Below, piece after piece: positions 1 to 8,862 of a DNA stretch of 26,580 nucleotides; position 1 is the stretch's first letter; each line of letters begins with the position of its first letter. Location: the NCBI GenBank assembly GCA_003254885.1, contig QANT01005200.1, positions 1-26,580 of the forward strand. Reading direction: 5' to 3'. The notes under the pieces are model-generated. The model had not been told where the DNA came from, ran no database searches, and was given only the letters and a program-made list of their open reading frames with translations. Both the position numbers and the translations under genes were made by a program. Source of the stretch: Purshia tridentata. Lineage: Eukaryota > Streptophyta > Magnoliopsida > Rosales > Rosaceae.

Positions 1-437
1 ATTATTTTGGCCCTCTTCTTGAGCCTTTGGGTATGCTTGCAACCCTTCAGGGCCCTTTCCTTTAATTTGATAGCATATATTAGCAACTAAAAAGTTGAGA
101 ATAGTATGTGCAAATTGCTTGTGTTATGCTTATAGGTAACATGAAAGTAGCAACCAAATAGCTATTTAATAACAAATAATTAATTTTTTCACAAATTAAC
201 TAGTTATATACTGGTTAAAAAATTCAAAACACTGATCACCAGCTTCAGTTAAGCATTTTGGTGATTGTGGGTGGCCAAGAACAAAAGTACACATTTCAGT
301 TTTTTAATTTGGTTTTGTTAACCTTTTTTAAAACTATATTATTGAAAATACATTATTAAGTTCTCTTTTTCCATGCATGGGATATCTCATTACAAGTATT
401 TTTGCGCACACACATGCACTCAAAATAGAAGTGATAC
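1..437. other. Non-coding, downstream of the CNL gene
   Basis: AT-rich sequence with no coding frame. If the donor at 437/436 is used, this is part of a further 3'UTR intron of the minus-strand CNL gene. No repeat or RNA gene recognised. Confidence 0.4.
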
Positions 438-632
438 CTGAATGAAAATTAGATAATTGTAAAGGCAAGTATGGTCAGTTTGTCTTGGCCCATGAAATTA
501 AATGTCAATCAATGCCAATGCAGTGGACGTGAGCCATTTTGGGCCAGTCGTCTCCTTTCAAAGACCATACTCATGTCATAGCACCATTCAGATGCCACCT
601 CTTCTTGTCTTTACAGTTCGACAGTTGGCTCT
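438..632 (-). other. Downstream tail-like exon of the CNL transcript (degenerate or alternative C-terminal exon)
   Basis: Between the predicted acceptor at 632 and a second good donor (CAG|GTATCA, exon end 438) lies sequence that in one minus-strand frame reads SLKGDDWPKMAHVHCIGID then stop (about 507-560). This is recognisably the tail motif of this CNL family (EDWxKIAHIPCIxID). Upstream in that frame there is a stop after a weaker match (NCKDKKRW). It is probably a 3'UTR exon derived from a CNL 3' end, or an alternative terminal exon. Related exons occur at 20971-21137 and 22351-22436. Confidence 0.55.
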
Positions 633-726
633 CTGCACAAGTGGTGGTAGGTACAAAACTAAAAGCTCAAAAAGATAAGCATATACCCTGATTAAAAGAT
701 GGAAACAAATGGTTGTAGGTACATAC
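633..726 (-). other. Predicted 3'UTR intron of the CNL gene (94 nt)
   Basis: On the minus strand the duplicated tail is followed by CAG|GTATGT (exon end at 727), a T-rich 94-nt stretch, and TTGTGCAG|AG (exon start at 632). Both sites match plant splice consensus closely. The spacing and T-richness are typical of plant introns. RNA support cannot be seen here. Confidence 0.6.
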
Positions 727-729
727 CTG

Positions 730-1020
730 ACTTTAGTTTTAGAGTTGACAGTGAAACAATTGGTAATCTATCTCTATGCAAGGAATGCGAGCTATATTGG
801 CCCAATCTTCTCCCGTCTTTTCTTCCAAGTATCTTTTCCTCAGGGAAGAACAATCCGTGATGCTCAGAAAAGATTACTTTAGTTTTAGAGTTGACAGTGA
901 AACAATTGGTCATCTATCTCTATGCAAGGAATGCGAGCTATCTTGGCCCAATCTTCTCCCGTCTTTTCTTCAAAGTATCTTTTCTTCAGGGAAGAACAAT
1001 CCGTGATGCTCAGAAAAGAT
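730..1020 (-). repeat. 146-bp tandem duplication of the CNL C-terminal tail segment
   Basis: Positions 730-875 and 876-1020 are near-identical direct copies at an offset of 146 bp, differing at only a handful of sites. The right copy is the actual 3' end of the CNL reading frame. The left copy lies after the stop codon in the presumed 3'UTR, yet still reads openly as the same tail (SFLSITDCSSL ... GEDWANIARIPCIEID) and ends at an equivalent TAA. Because 146 is not a multiple of three, readthrough of the first stop would not enter the second copy in frame. Confidence 0.93.
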
Positions 1021-4000
1021 AGAGATGCCGGCAAACTCTCTACTGGCAGGAATTCGAGATTCTGACACCTTCGAATATGTAGCTTTTGAAGAGAAGTGAG
1101 GTGTTGAAGTCCTTCTCCTGGCAGGCATTCGAGATTCGGACAGTTTAAAATATGTAGGCTTTGAAGAGAAGTGAGGTGTTGAAGTCCCTTTCCGTCCAAA
1201 GATTTCAGACTCTGTTCACAGATCTCGAGAGTTTGAAGAGTGGTAGGGAGCAGCTGCTCCTTGAGCAACGTCTCCAACAGACTGTCGCCAGTTCCTCCGC
1301 GGATACTAAAGCTAAGTAGGTTGGGAGGCCAATCCGCTTCTGAAATTGACCCAACATTTGGAAGATTCCCTATGTACAAATATTGAAGGGCGGTGAGGGT
1401 GTGAATTCGTTCGGGCAATGACTTCAAATTCTGGCATCCTTGGACTATAAAGAAGTTGAGGTTGGGAGTGGGCAATCCTCCATGGGGAAAAGAGACCAGA
1501 TTTGGAATGTTCAAGATAATCAAATGGGTGAGATTTTGATCAACTCCTTCAATGGAAAAGGATTCCAGATTCACACAACCCTGGATTGAAAGATATCCAA
1601 GTTTGGGAAAAATGCCCAACGGGAAGGACCTCAGGGAATCACAGCTATACAATATCTCCAAACTCCAAAGCGATGTCAGTTTGGCCATCATCTCATGAGG
1701 TAGGAATTCTAATCTCCTACAATTTTCTATTCTAAGATATTCCAATGTAGTAGGTAGACCATCTCTAGGGAACGACAACAGGGATGGACAATTATAGAGA
1801 GTCAAACGTGCAAGACAATTGCTGCTATGCACCATTTGCTTGGGTAAGCACTCTATATCATCAAAATTTTGAATAAAAAAATTCTGAAGCAAGGGCATAA
1901 ACTCTGTTCTCTGACCTAGTAATGATAAGAGATGCGGGCATCTAATTAATGTCAACTCTTGGAGAGATTGTTGTAAGTAGTCCATGTTAAGGGTTGTAGT
2001 AGTGGCCGTTTCGTATAGAACCTCACACTCCAGCACTGAAAGTTTTGTCAAGCATGGAAGATGATTAGGCAAGTTTCCTCTAAGCTTCGGACACTCTTCT
2101 AAAATCAGCTCCTTTAGACGAGGAAAGTCTGGGCATTGACCTCCACTTGGCTGCCATTCCTCCCATTCAAGCATCTCCTTAAACTCTAGCTTCTCCAGAG
2201 ATTGAAACGGCTGAATTAGTGAAGATCCATTGCCATAAAACTCAGGACCTATCTTACCGACAAATTCCATCGCAACGATTGTGAGCTCTGTGAGAGCAGG
2301 TAGGTGCCCAAGTGGTGGCAAAGACAAACAGTACTTGAAACCACGGAGATGCATGACTTTTACGTTAGCGAAGGAAGAGTCACCCACCCAATTTGGGAAG
2401 CTGGTTCCACCATAACATATGATGGACAGTTTCTCCAAATTTATGGGAGGACATAGCCTCTCAAGTATATCTCTCTCCTTTTTAGAATCATTTGTCTCCT
2501 TATCCCATTCCATTGCTAACTCCTTCAGATCTTTCTTTTCCTTCAAATTGGCATGAGAGGCATCCATAGCATCAACTACATTTTGCAGCTTTCGTATAGA
2601 AAGGCTTCCCTGAAGATAGCGTAACTCCCTTAATTCTGTAAGGCTTGACCCAGTTGAATTGCCAACAACAAATGCAGTCAACGTCCTCAAACATTTTAGT
2701 CTACCCATTTGCAATGGCATCTCTTTTATGTTAGTGCCACGAATATCAAGATGACGCAAATTAATCAATTTTCTCATATCTGCAGGCAATTCGATGAGAG
2801 AGAAACAATTTGACAACAGCAATGTTTGTAAATTGTAGAAAGAACACACGGTGTCTGGTAACCTTTTGATTGCAGTAAAGGAAAGATCCAAATAGCGCAA
2901 GTGAATTAGATTACCAATAGAATTAGGTAATTCACTGATATTTTTGTATTTTGATAAAGATAAGACTCGCAAACATCCTGTTGCAGGCAGCAAATCTTGT
3001 GGAACCTTTTGACTTATATATCTAGATTGCCATCTGGAATATGGTCTTAAAGACATAGGTAGGAATGTCCGTAAACAAGTAAACCCATACATTTGCTCAA
3101 ATTTTGGAGTGGTGTCAAACTCTGCTTGCATATATGATAAATGACGTACTCTCTTAGGAACCTCTTGTGATTTGCTCCCTTCTAGTCTGATGCAAAATTC
3201 CCTAGCCATTAAAACAGCCAAGTCATTAATAAGATCGTGCATTGTGAAACTCGAATACCTTGATTTCTGAAATAGTGACCGTGATAACAATTCATCAAAG
3301 TATTTATTAGCCGCCTCTTCCATTCTAATCCCATTCAAATCTTGTGGAATTAAACCTTCTGCCATCCAAAGTAAAACTACCTCTTCCTTTTTGAATTCAT
3401 AGTCCTTTGGAAAAATTGAACAATACACAAAGCATTGTTTCAATTGGGATGGGAGATAATGGTAACTCAATTTTAGGGCGGGAAGAATATTACTTTTATT
3501 GTGTGGTAGCTCCCAAATATTGCTATCTAATATGGTACTCCACTCCTTAGAATCTCTTGTGCAACGTAAGAGACCACCGAGTGTTTTTGCAGCTAAAGGC
3601 AAACCATCGCACTTGCGTGCAATTCTTTTACCAATTTCTACCAAGTTTGCATGCTCACTTGGGCTTTCATTTCCCAATGCATGTTTTGAAAGAATTGACC
3701 AACAATATTCATCTGACAATTGTTCCAAATTGTGAATAGGTTCAGTTCGTATCATAGATGCAACACTTGTGTTCCGTGTTGTCACAATAACCTTGCTTCC
3801 CTTTGCCCCTACTGTAAAAGGAGCATGTAGAAGATTCCAATCATCATAGTTCTCATTCCAAAGGTCATCCAACACAAATAAAAATTTCTTTCCCCTCAAT
3901 TCTTCTCTCAGCTGAATTTGAAGAAGATTTAAGTCTGTAATATGATCACAAGGTTGTGAATTGACTGATTGAAGAAGGGTTTTAGTTACCCTGAAAACAT

Positions 4001-4709
4001 CAAAATCTTCTGAAACACAAGCCCAAGCTTTAAGAGTGAAATACTCTTTTACTTTGTCATCGTTGTAAAGGAACTGAGCAAGAGTTGTCTTGCCAATCCC
4101 ACCCATTCCAACTATGGTGATGATAGACACATCATTGCTGCTTGCATCATCAGAAAACAAGAGCTTTGCTAACTCTTCTTTATCTCCATCCCTACCATAC
4201 ACACAAGATTCATCGACCAAGGAAGTTGTTGGAGGTCTTTGTGAAACCTGATTCCCTCCAACAACTTCTATCAGACCAAGGACAGTTTTTTGGTATGCAA
4301 GGAGTTCTAATCTTTCCAATAACCCTGATATCTTAGTATTCATGGCTTGACAAGAAGGATTAAAAGTAGAGAGGAAGTTCCACACCTTAGTGAGTTTGTG
4401 GGTTTGAGCATATTCAGCTTCCACCTTGCATTTCAAAGCTTCAGTGTTGATCTCATCCACCAAGTCCTCTGCATCTAAGACAGCATGTTTGAGCTCATCA
4501 AGCCACTCTCTCACAGCAGGCTTCACAATTTGCTTCTCCTCTGCATCATTGAGCACAACAGAAAGGACCAACAGTGTCATCTTCAGTTTCATCAGTAGTG
4601 AATCATCGAGCTTCTTCCTCCGAAACAAGTCGATGAAGTCGCGTGAAGCAATCCTGTCACACAAGACTTCGATGGAAGCAGTGAGCAGAGCCTCTCCCAC
4701 CAGAGCCAT
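885..4709 (-). CDS. CC-NB-ARC-LRR (CNL) disease resistance protein, RPP13-like 1 / I2-like type
   Basis: Intracellular immune receptor expected to sense a pathogen effector and switch from ADP- to ATP-bound form to trigger defence. The frame is open without introns for 1274 codons from the ATG at 4709 and ends in TAA at 885-887. The ATG at 4748 lies 13 codons upstream in frame, but the protein from 4709 begins MALVGEALL, the usual family start. Numbered from there: Rx-type coiled coil about 1-130 with an EDVID-like LDAEDLVDEI near 78-87; P-loop GMGGIGKTT about 201-209; kinase 2 FLFVLDDLW about 276-284; RNBS-B SKVIVTTR about 305-312; GLPLA about 369-373; RNBS-D CFVYCSIFPKDYEF about 426-439; MHD about 490-492; then many imperfect LRRs from about 567 to the tail GEDWAKIARIPCIEID. 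All nucleotide-binding motifs look intact, so I read it as functional. Specificity cannot be inferred. A broken paralogue lies at 23967-25576 on the same strand. Confidence 0.95.
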   Translation of the reverse strand: MALVGEALLTASIEVLCDRIASRDFIDLFRRKKLDDSLLMKLKMTLLVLSVVLNDAEEKQIVKPAVREWLDELKHAVLDAEDLVDEINTEALKCKVEAEYAQTHKLTKVWNFLSTFNPSCQAMNTKISGLLERLELLAYQKTVLGLIEVVGGNQVSQRPPTTSLVDESCVYGRDGDKEELAKLLFSDDASSNDVSIITIVGMGGIGKTTLAQFLYNDDKVKEYFTLKAWACVSEDFDVFRVTKTLLQSVNSQPCDHITDLNLLQIQLREELRGKKFLFVLDDLWNENYDDWNLLHAPFTVGAKGSKVIVTTRNTSVASMIRTEPIHNLEQLSDEYCWSILSKHALGNESPSEHANLVEIGKRIARKCDGLPLAAKTLGGLLRCTRDSKEWSTILDSNIWELPHNKSNILPALKLSYHYLPSQLKQCFVYCSIFPKDYEFKKEEVVLLWMAEGLIPQDLNGIRMEEAANKYFDELLSRSLFQKSRYSSFTMHDLINDLAVLMAREFCIRLEGSKSQEVPKRVRHLSYMQAEFDTTPKFEQMYGFTCLRTFLPMSLRPYSRWQSRYISQKVPQDLLPATGCLRVLSLSKYKNISELPNSIGNLIHLRYLDLSFTAIKRLPDTVCSFYNLQTLLLSNCFSLIELPADMRKLINLRHLDIRGTNIKEMPLQMGRLKCLRTLTAFVVGNSTGSSLTELRELRYLQGSLSIRKLQNVVDAMDASHANLKEKKDLKELAMEWDKETNDSKKERDILERLCPPINLEKLSIICYGGTSFPNWVGDSSFANVKVMHLRGFKYCLSLPPLGHLPALTELTIVAMEFVGKIGPEFYGNGSSLIQPFQSLEKLEFKEMLEWEEWQPSGGQCPDFPRLKELILEECPKLRGNLPNHLPCLTKLSVLECEVLYETATTTTLNMDYLQQSLQELTLIRCPHLLSLLGQRTEFMPLLQNFFIQNFDDIECLPKQMVHSSNCLARLTLYNCPSLLSFPRDGLPTTLEYLRIENCRRLEFLPHEMMAKLTSLWSLEILYSCDSLRSFPLGIFPKLGYLSIQGCVNLESFSIEGVDQNLTHLIILNIPNLVSFPHGGLPTPNLNFFIVQGCQNLKSLPERIHTLTALQYLYIGNLPNVGSISEADWPPNLLSFSIRGGTGDSLLETLLKEQLLPTTLQTLEICEQSLKSLDGKGLQHLTSLQSLHILNCPNLECLPGEGLQHLTSLQKLHIRRCQNLEFLPVESLPASLSFLSITDCSSLKKRYFEEKTGEDWAKIARIPCIEIDDQLFHCQL

Positions 4710-4790
4710 TTTTCTCTTCGATTCTTTGCAAAGTCGATAGGATTTCAATGAAGTAAGTAGGTGAACAACTTGGAAAATAGAAGTGTTCTA

Positions 4791-4800
4791 AGATTATAGC
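4791..4800 (-). promoter_or_regulatory. Possible TATA box of the CNL gene
   Basis: GCTATAATCT on the minus strand about 85 bp upstream of the chosen ATG is the nearest TATA-like sequence. It departs from TATAAA, so it is tentative. Confidence 0.3.
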
Positions 4801-4937
4801 TCAGACTATAGAAGCGTCTTTAGCGACTGCTTTTGTAATGCAGTGGGTCCACACGGCTAAGCATACCATGTCCAAATTGTCTAAAGTTGATACATAATGC
4901 ACTACTAAAGTCTAAAGATATTCGACCAAAAAAGAAT

Positions 4938-4943
4938 AGTCAA
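4938..4943 (-). promoter_or_regulatory. W-box (TTGACT), copy 1, upstream of CNL
   Basis: TTGACT on the minus strand, the WRKY-binding W-box, about 230 bp upstream of the CNL ATG. It lies inside the duplicated promoter unit. A six-base motif alone is weak evidence of function. Confidence 0.4.
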
Positions 4944-5069
4944 AAGATATATGATGAAAATTGTAAAGTGTAGTGGAAAACAGCATGATGAAACATCCAC
5001 TAGATATGATATAAAGATGCTTTCATGCTAAGCACTACTAAAGTCTAAAGATATTCGACCAAAAAGAAG

Positions 5070-5075
5070 AGTCAA
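5070..5075 (-). promoter_or_regulatory. W-box (TTGACT), copy 2, upstream of CNL
   Basis: The second TTGACT, created by the 133-bp tandem duplication and about 365 bp upstream of the CNL ATG. Paired W-boxes are common in pathogen-induced plant promoters; use here is inferred. Confidence 0.4.
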
Positions 5076-5599
5076 ATGATATGATGAAAATTGTAATGTG
5101 GAAAACAGCATGATGAAACATTATTATGTGGCTGCATTATCTATTAAAGCAGCATGTTTTTGTTGATCCATTATTATGTGGCTGTGGTTGCATTATCTAT
5201 TTATCTGTATATGCTACACATCCACTAGTTATGATATAAAGATGCTTACATGCTAAGCACTCACAATTCATTTAAATTTTTCGTCACTGATAACTCATTC
5301 ATTCATTTCCAAAGTACTCTTACAATATAAATCGATATGCCTAATGATATTTAGACCATACATTCGATACTTATATAACTAGTTAAAATGACAATTATAT
5401 ATACGTTTTCAAATTAAAAATAAGAAAAACCTATAAATTGTAGTAACCTATTTTTTTTCTTTTTGTAAAGAATAAATTGTAGTAACCTTAATTTAATTGT
5501 CTTACATTATGGAATTAGGTAGTGTGATTTTATAGAAGAAATAAAAGTATTACAATATAAAAGATTGTATATACTTTTAAAGGTAAGTATTTACTAGTC

Positions 5600-7540
5600 C
5601 CCAATTTAGAGCTAAGTTTTCTTAAAACCTCCGTCCTAAATTAATCTCTCCCAAAACCCCCTATTATAAACTTAATCTCTCCTAAAACCCCCAAATCAAT
5701 TAATAGCCAGTCAGATTTAAACCCCCAATTTTTTAATATTCCAGTTTTACCCTTTTTATTTGTTTTTCATTTTAATAAAATTTCATTTGTTTTTTTTTTA
5801 AACTGTGACCTTTAGTCTTCACTATCTCTCTATTTTTCTGTTCTCTCTCTCTTCCCCTGGCCGTTGTCGGCGCGTGTTCCTTTATCCGGCGACGGTTTCT
5901 GGCGAGACTGATCCCAACATGCTCACCTCTCCTAGTACTTCCTCCCCCTGCCCTACACTCTCCGCAAAACCCAACAACAGCAATTGATTAACCCAAGCAG
6001 ACTCAAGCTCGTCGCTGGCGATCTGCAGATTCCGATGACGATGAGGTACATGACTGCCATGGATGGCTTCCTCTCATCATCCCGAATCCGCTGGTGCCAT
6101 CAGAAGTCCCATCCAACCCCTAGTGCTACTGTTTTGAAGGAGAAAAGCTAGAGTCATCATTGCCGGCAATCTCTGTATTTCGGCATCCATTTCTGTTGAG
6201 TCAGGTACCCATCTTTTTCTCCTCATTGTGCTATTTACGTATGTTTGTTTTGATTGGTCCAATTGTTGATCAATCCAAAAACCCCAAATAGAACCTCATG
6301 TTAGACCTGTTGCATGCAATTCGGGTTAGACTTCTACAAGCCAGACTATGGGCACTATTGGCTATCAGAACGAGGAATTTAAAAAGGAGAAAGAGGCTTA
6401 AGAGAATTTTTTAAAAGCTGAAATTTATGCTTTAATTTTAGATGCAGATTTTTTTTTGTTTGTTTGTTCGTGCATTTCTTCAATCTTTACCAAACATACC
6501 AACCGTCTTTTGAAACTTTGATCAATTCGGAGAACTTTCTATAGGAACTAATGTAACAACATGCATATATGGCATAATTAGATTTCTATTGCAATACCAA
6601 GATTTCAATTTTGGCAATTTGGACTACTAAGAGGCATAAGTTTTCCGTTGAAATATTCAAACAATACAATTCCTGGTAGTTTCAGTTCTTGAAACACATT
6701 TAGTTTCAGTTCATGAAAATTCAGTTACAATTTAGTTTCACTTCCTAAAAATTCAAGTTCACTTCCTAAAAATTTAGTTTCACTTTTTGAAAATTTAGTT
6801 AACTTATAATTGTGTTTTGTTTCATTTCTTTTTGATTGAAATTATTTTATTGTTTAGTTTCAGTAGGATTTGAAAATTTGAAGATTTGAAGATTTGAGGA
6901 TTTGAAGTTCCAAAGATTTTGGTTTAGTTTTAGTTGTAATTGAAAAAATGCCCAGAGCTCTATCATATGTAATGTTGTAATTATGTAATAGTGTTATTAA
7001 TTTTTTTGGTCAAGTAATGTAATTTTTTTAGTCAATGTGGTGTAACTGTTTTGTTTAGTGAAGGTTTACCTATTTGTTTGATGAAGGTGTAAGCGTTTGT
7101 TTAATGAAGTTGTAACTGTTTATTTAGTGAAGGTGTAACTGTGTTTTTTTATTGGCCTGCAAGTTTTGTTTCTTATCGAAAAATAATGGTGTAATTATTT
7201 GTAATTATTTTTTAGTGTAATTGTACTTTTGAAATTCAGTTTCAGTGTAACTGTGTTTTAAAATTTAGTTTCAGTTTCAGTGTANAGTTTCAGTGTAACT
7301 GTATGTTTAGTAAAGGTGTAACTGTATTTTTGAAGTATAGTTACACTGGGAGCGCGTCAGTCCGTGTCAGAGCGTGTCAGCGCGCATGTCAGTTTACGTC
7401 AGAGCTCGTCAGCGCGCGTCAGAGTGCGTCAGAAGGGTAACAAAGGTATTATAAGTTTTAGGGGGTTTTGGGAGAGTTTCAAAATGGGTGGAGGCTTAGA
7501 GAAAGTTTGTTGGTAGTTAGGAGGTTTAGGAAAAGTTGCT
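5600..7540. mobile_element. Non-autonomous foldback-like element with subterminal repeat arrays
   Basis: The two edges are inverted relative to each other. A perfect 18-bp inverted pair (CTCTCCCAAAACCCCCTA) lies at 5646-5663 and 7459-7476, and outer blocks (TTTTC.TAAA..CCTCC) also match in inverted order. The inside has no transposase. It holds a gene-like pyrimidine-rich leader and short frames (5805-6260), a block of repeated TTTAGTTTCA motifs (about 6670-6800), a block of TGTAACTGT motifs (about 7030-7335) and a GTCAG array (7356-7432). One ambiguous base (n) is at 7285. Exact ends and target-site duplication are not resolved; the superfamily is unknown. Confidence 0.5.
7356..7432. repeat. 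GTCAG array with 10-bp period (8 copies)
   Basis: GTCAG occurs at 7356, 7366, 7376, 7388, 7398, 7408, 7418 and 7428: a strict 10-bp spacing except for one 12-bp step, with GC-rich variable pentamers between. It lies just inside the right inverted repeat of the surrounding element. The helical phasing suggests a protein-binding array, possibly for a transposase. Confidence 0.85.
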
Positions 7541-7546
7541 GTACTT

Positions 7547-8293
7547 TTAATTACAATTATATATCTCAACTATACATTACTTTTTAACTTGGTACCTCAA
7601 GTTTAAAAAGTTGTATTAGAATATTAACTACGAAATATTACCAATTTAGTACCTCCATTAGTCTTACCATCAAAAACCCGTTAACTGCTAATATAAATAT
7701 GAGTAAATTATAATTAAGTACTTCAACTTTACATAATTTTTCAAATTAGTACCTCAATTTTATTTTTTTTACATAGTTTTTCTATTTTCTTATTTTAAAA
7801 ATAGCTCCGGACTTAGGAAAATATACGAAAAATTCCTACTGACTCATCTTGACTAGTATTAATTTATTTTATAGAGAGAAATTTGTTTTAATTTTTTAGA
7901 AATAAATTTCCCGAATTTTAAAGAAGCTCACATAGGGAAAATTGGTAATTTGACCCTATATTAAATTAGTCCTAGTCAAGAAGAGTTTGTAGAAATTTTT
8001 TGTGTATTTTTCTGAGTCCGGAGCTATTTTTAATTAATTTTCAATGTTTGTAAAAATAAAAAAATAGAAAAAATCTGAAAATAAAAGAAAAGTTGAGGTA
8101 CTGACTTGAAAAACTATGTAAAGTTTGAGGTATTTTCATATTTATATTAGCAATTAACGGTTTTTTGACGGTTTGACTAACTAAGGTACTTAATTAATGA
8201 GATTCCGTAGTTGAGATATTCTAACGCAACTTTTTAAACTTGAGGTACCAAATTAAAAAATGGTGTATAGTTGAGGCATATAATTATAATTAA
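7547..8293. mobile_element. Foldback MITE-like element, about 750 bp
   Basis: The left end (TTAATTACAATTATATATCTCAAC) is mirrored by the right end in inverted order, and the arms continue to match inward (AACTTGGTACCTCAAG / CTTGAGGTACCAAA; AGCTCCGGACT near 7802 / AGTCCGGAGCT near 8015). There is no coding frame. The terminal and internal blocks match the larger element at 10989-12610, so both belong to one family. No clear target-site duplication was found. Confidence 0.72.
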
Positions 8294-8862
8294 CTCTTAA
8301 AGAAAAGCACTTATTAGCTCAATTATGTGTATCACAAGTCACAACCGTCGGTGGACATTAAATTGGGTGGGTGGAACCCACACGACCAAAGTTGAGTACT
8401 GTATAGTTATTGGACTTTACTTTTGGTGAGGTTCATATAATTTTTGTGCCAACACTTGCATTATTGGGGAGGTTTTAGGCTTTTACCTTTGCTAACTACT
8501 TTTTGGAAAAAGAACTATAATATATTTAGGGAGCCACTATTTGTACCCAACTAATTCATTAACCGCCCAAATAATTTAATAAACATATCATTCTTTATTT
8601 TACTCTAATGTAAATTGACCAATAAGGACATATATACTTGTTATTACAAAAAATAAAAAAAATACCCAACCATGAACTACCATTTTTTCTTAATTGCAAA
8701 TAAAAAACTAAAAATATTATTAAAAAAAAGTAGATGGTCACCACAACCCAGCCCCTCGCCACCACTCTCGCTATCCTAGCCAGCAACCCTCCACCTACCC
8801 CTCTCTCTTTCTTCTCTCTCATCACCTTCCTGTCTCTCTTCTCTCTCCTCAACCTTCCCAAT
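8294..8862. other. Non-coding gap with a pyrimidine-rich stretch
   Basis: AT-rich sequence; 8734-8860 is strongly CT-rich and could be a captured leader or UTR fragment. Its short open frames show no recognisable family. Confidence 0.4.

Larger units (their letters stand above)
4899..5259. repeat. Tandem duplication in the CNL upstream region, one copy expanded
   Basis: A 133-bp unit at 4899-5031 recurs from 5032. The second copy starts with the same GCACTACTAAAGTCTAAAG block and ends with the same CCACTAG.TATGATATAAAG block near 5220-5259, but carries about 100 bp of extra sequence at about 5115-5217. That insert itself contains two copies of an ATTATTATGTGGCTG / GCATTATCTATT pair. The unit lies 190-550 bp upstream of the CNL start codon, so it is likely in the promoter. 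Confidence 0.88.

Noticed and set aside
692..1006. Short frames on both strands over the CNL 3' end
   Set aside because: They are other-frame readings of the 146-bp tandem tail duplication.
3499..4740. Plus-strand open frames opposite the CNL gene
   Set aside because: They lie antisense within a clearly coding minus-strand frame and have no recognisable domain; they are shadows.
7356..7432. Possible CRISPR-like array
   Set aside because: The repeat is 5 bp with 5-bp spacers in plant nuclear DNA with no associated genes; it is a subterminal motif array.
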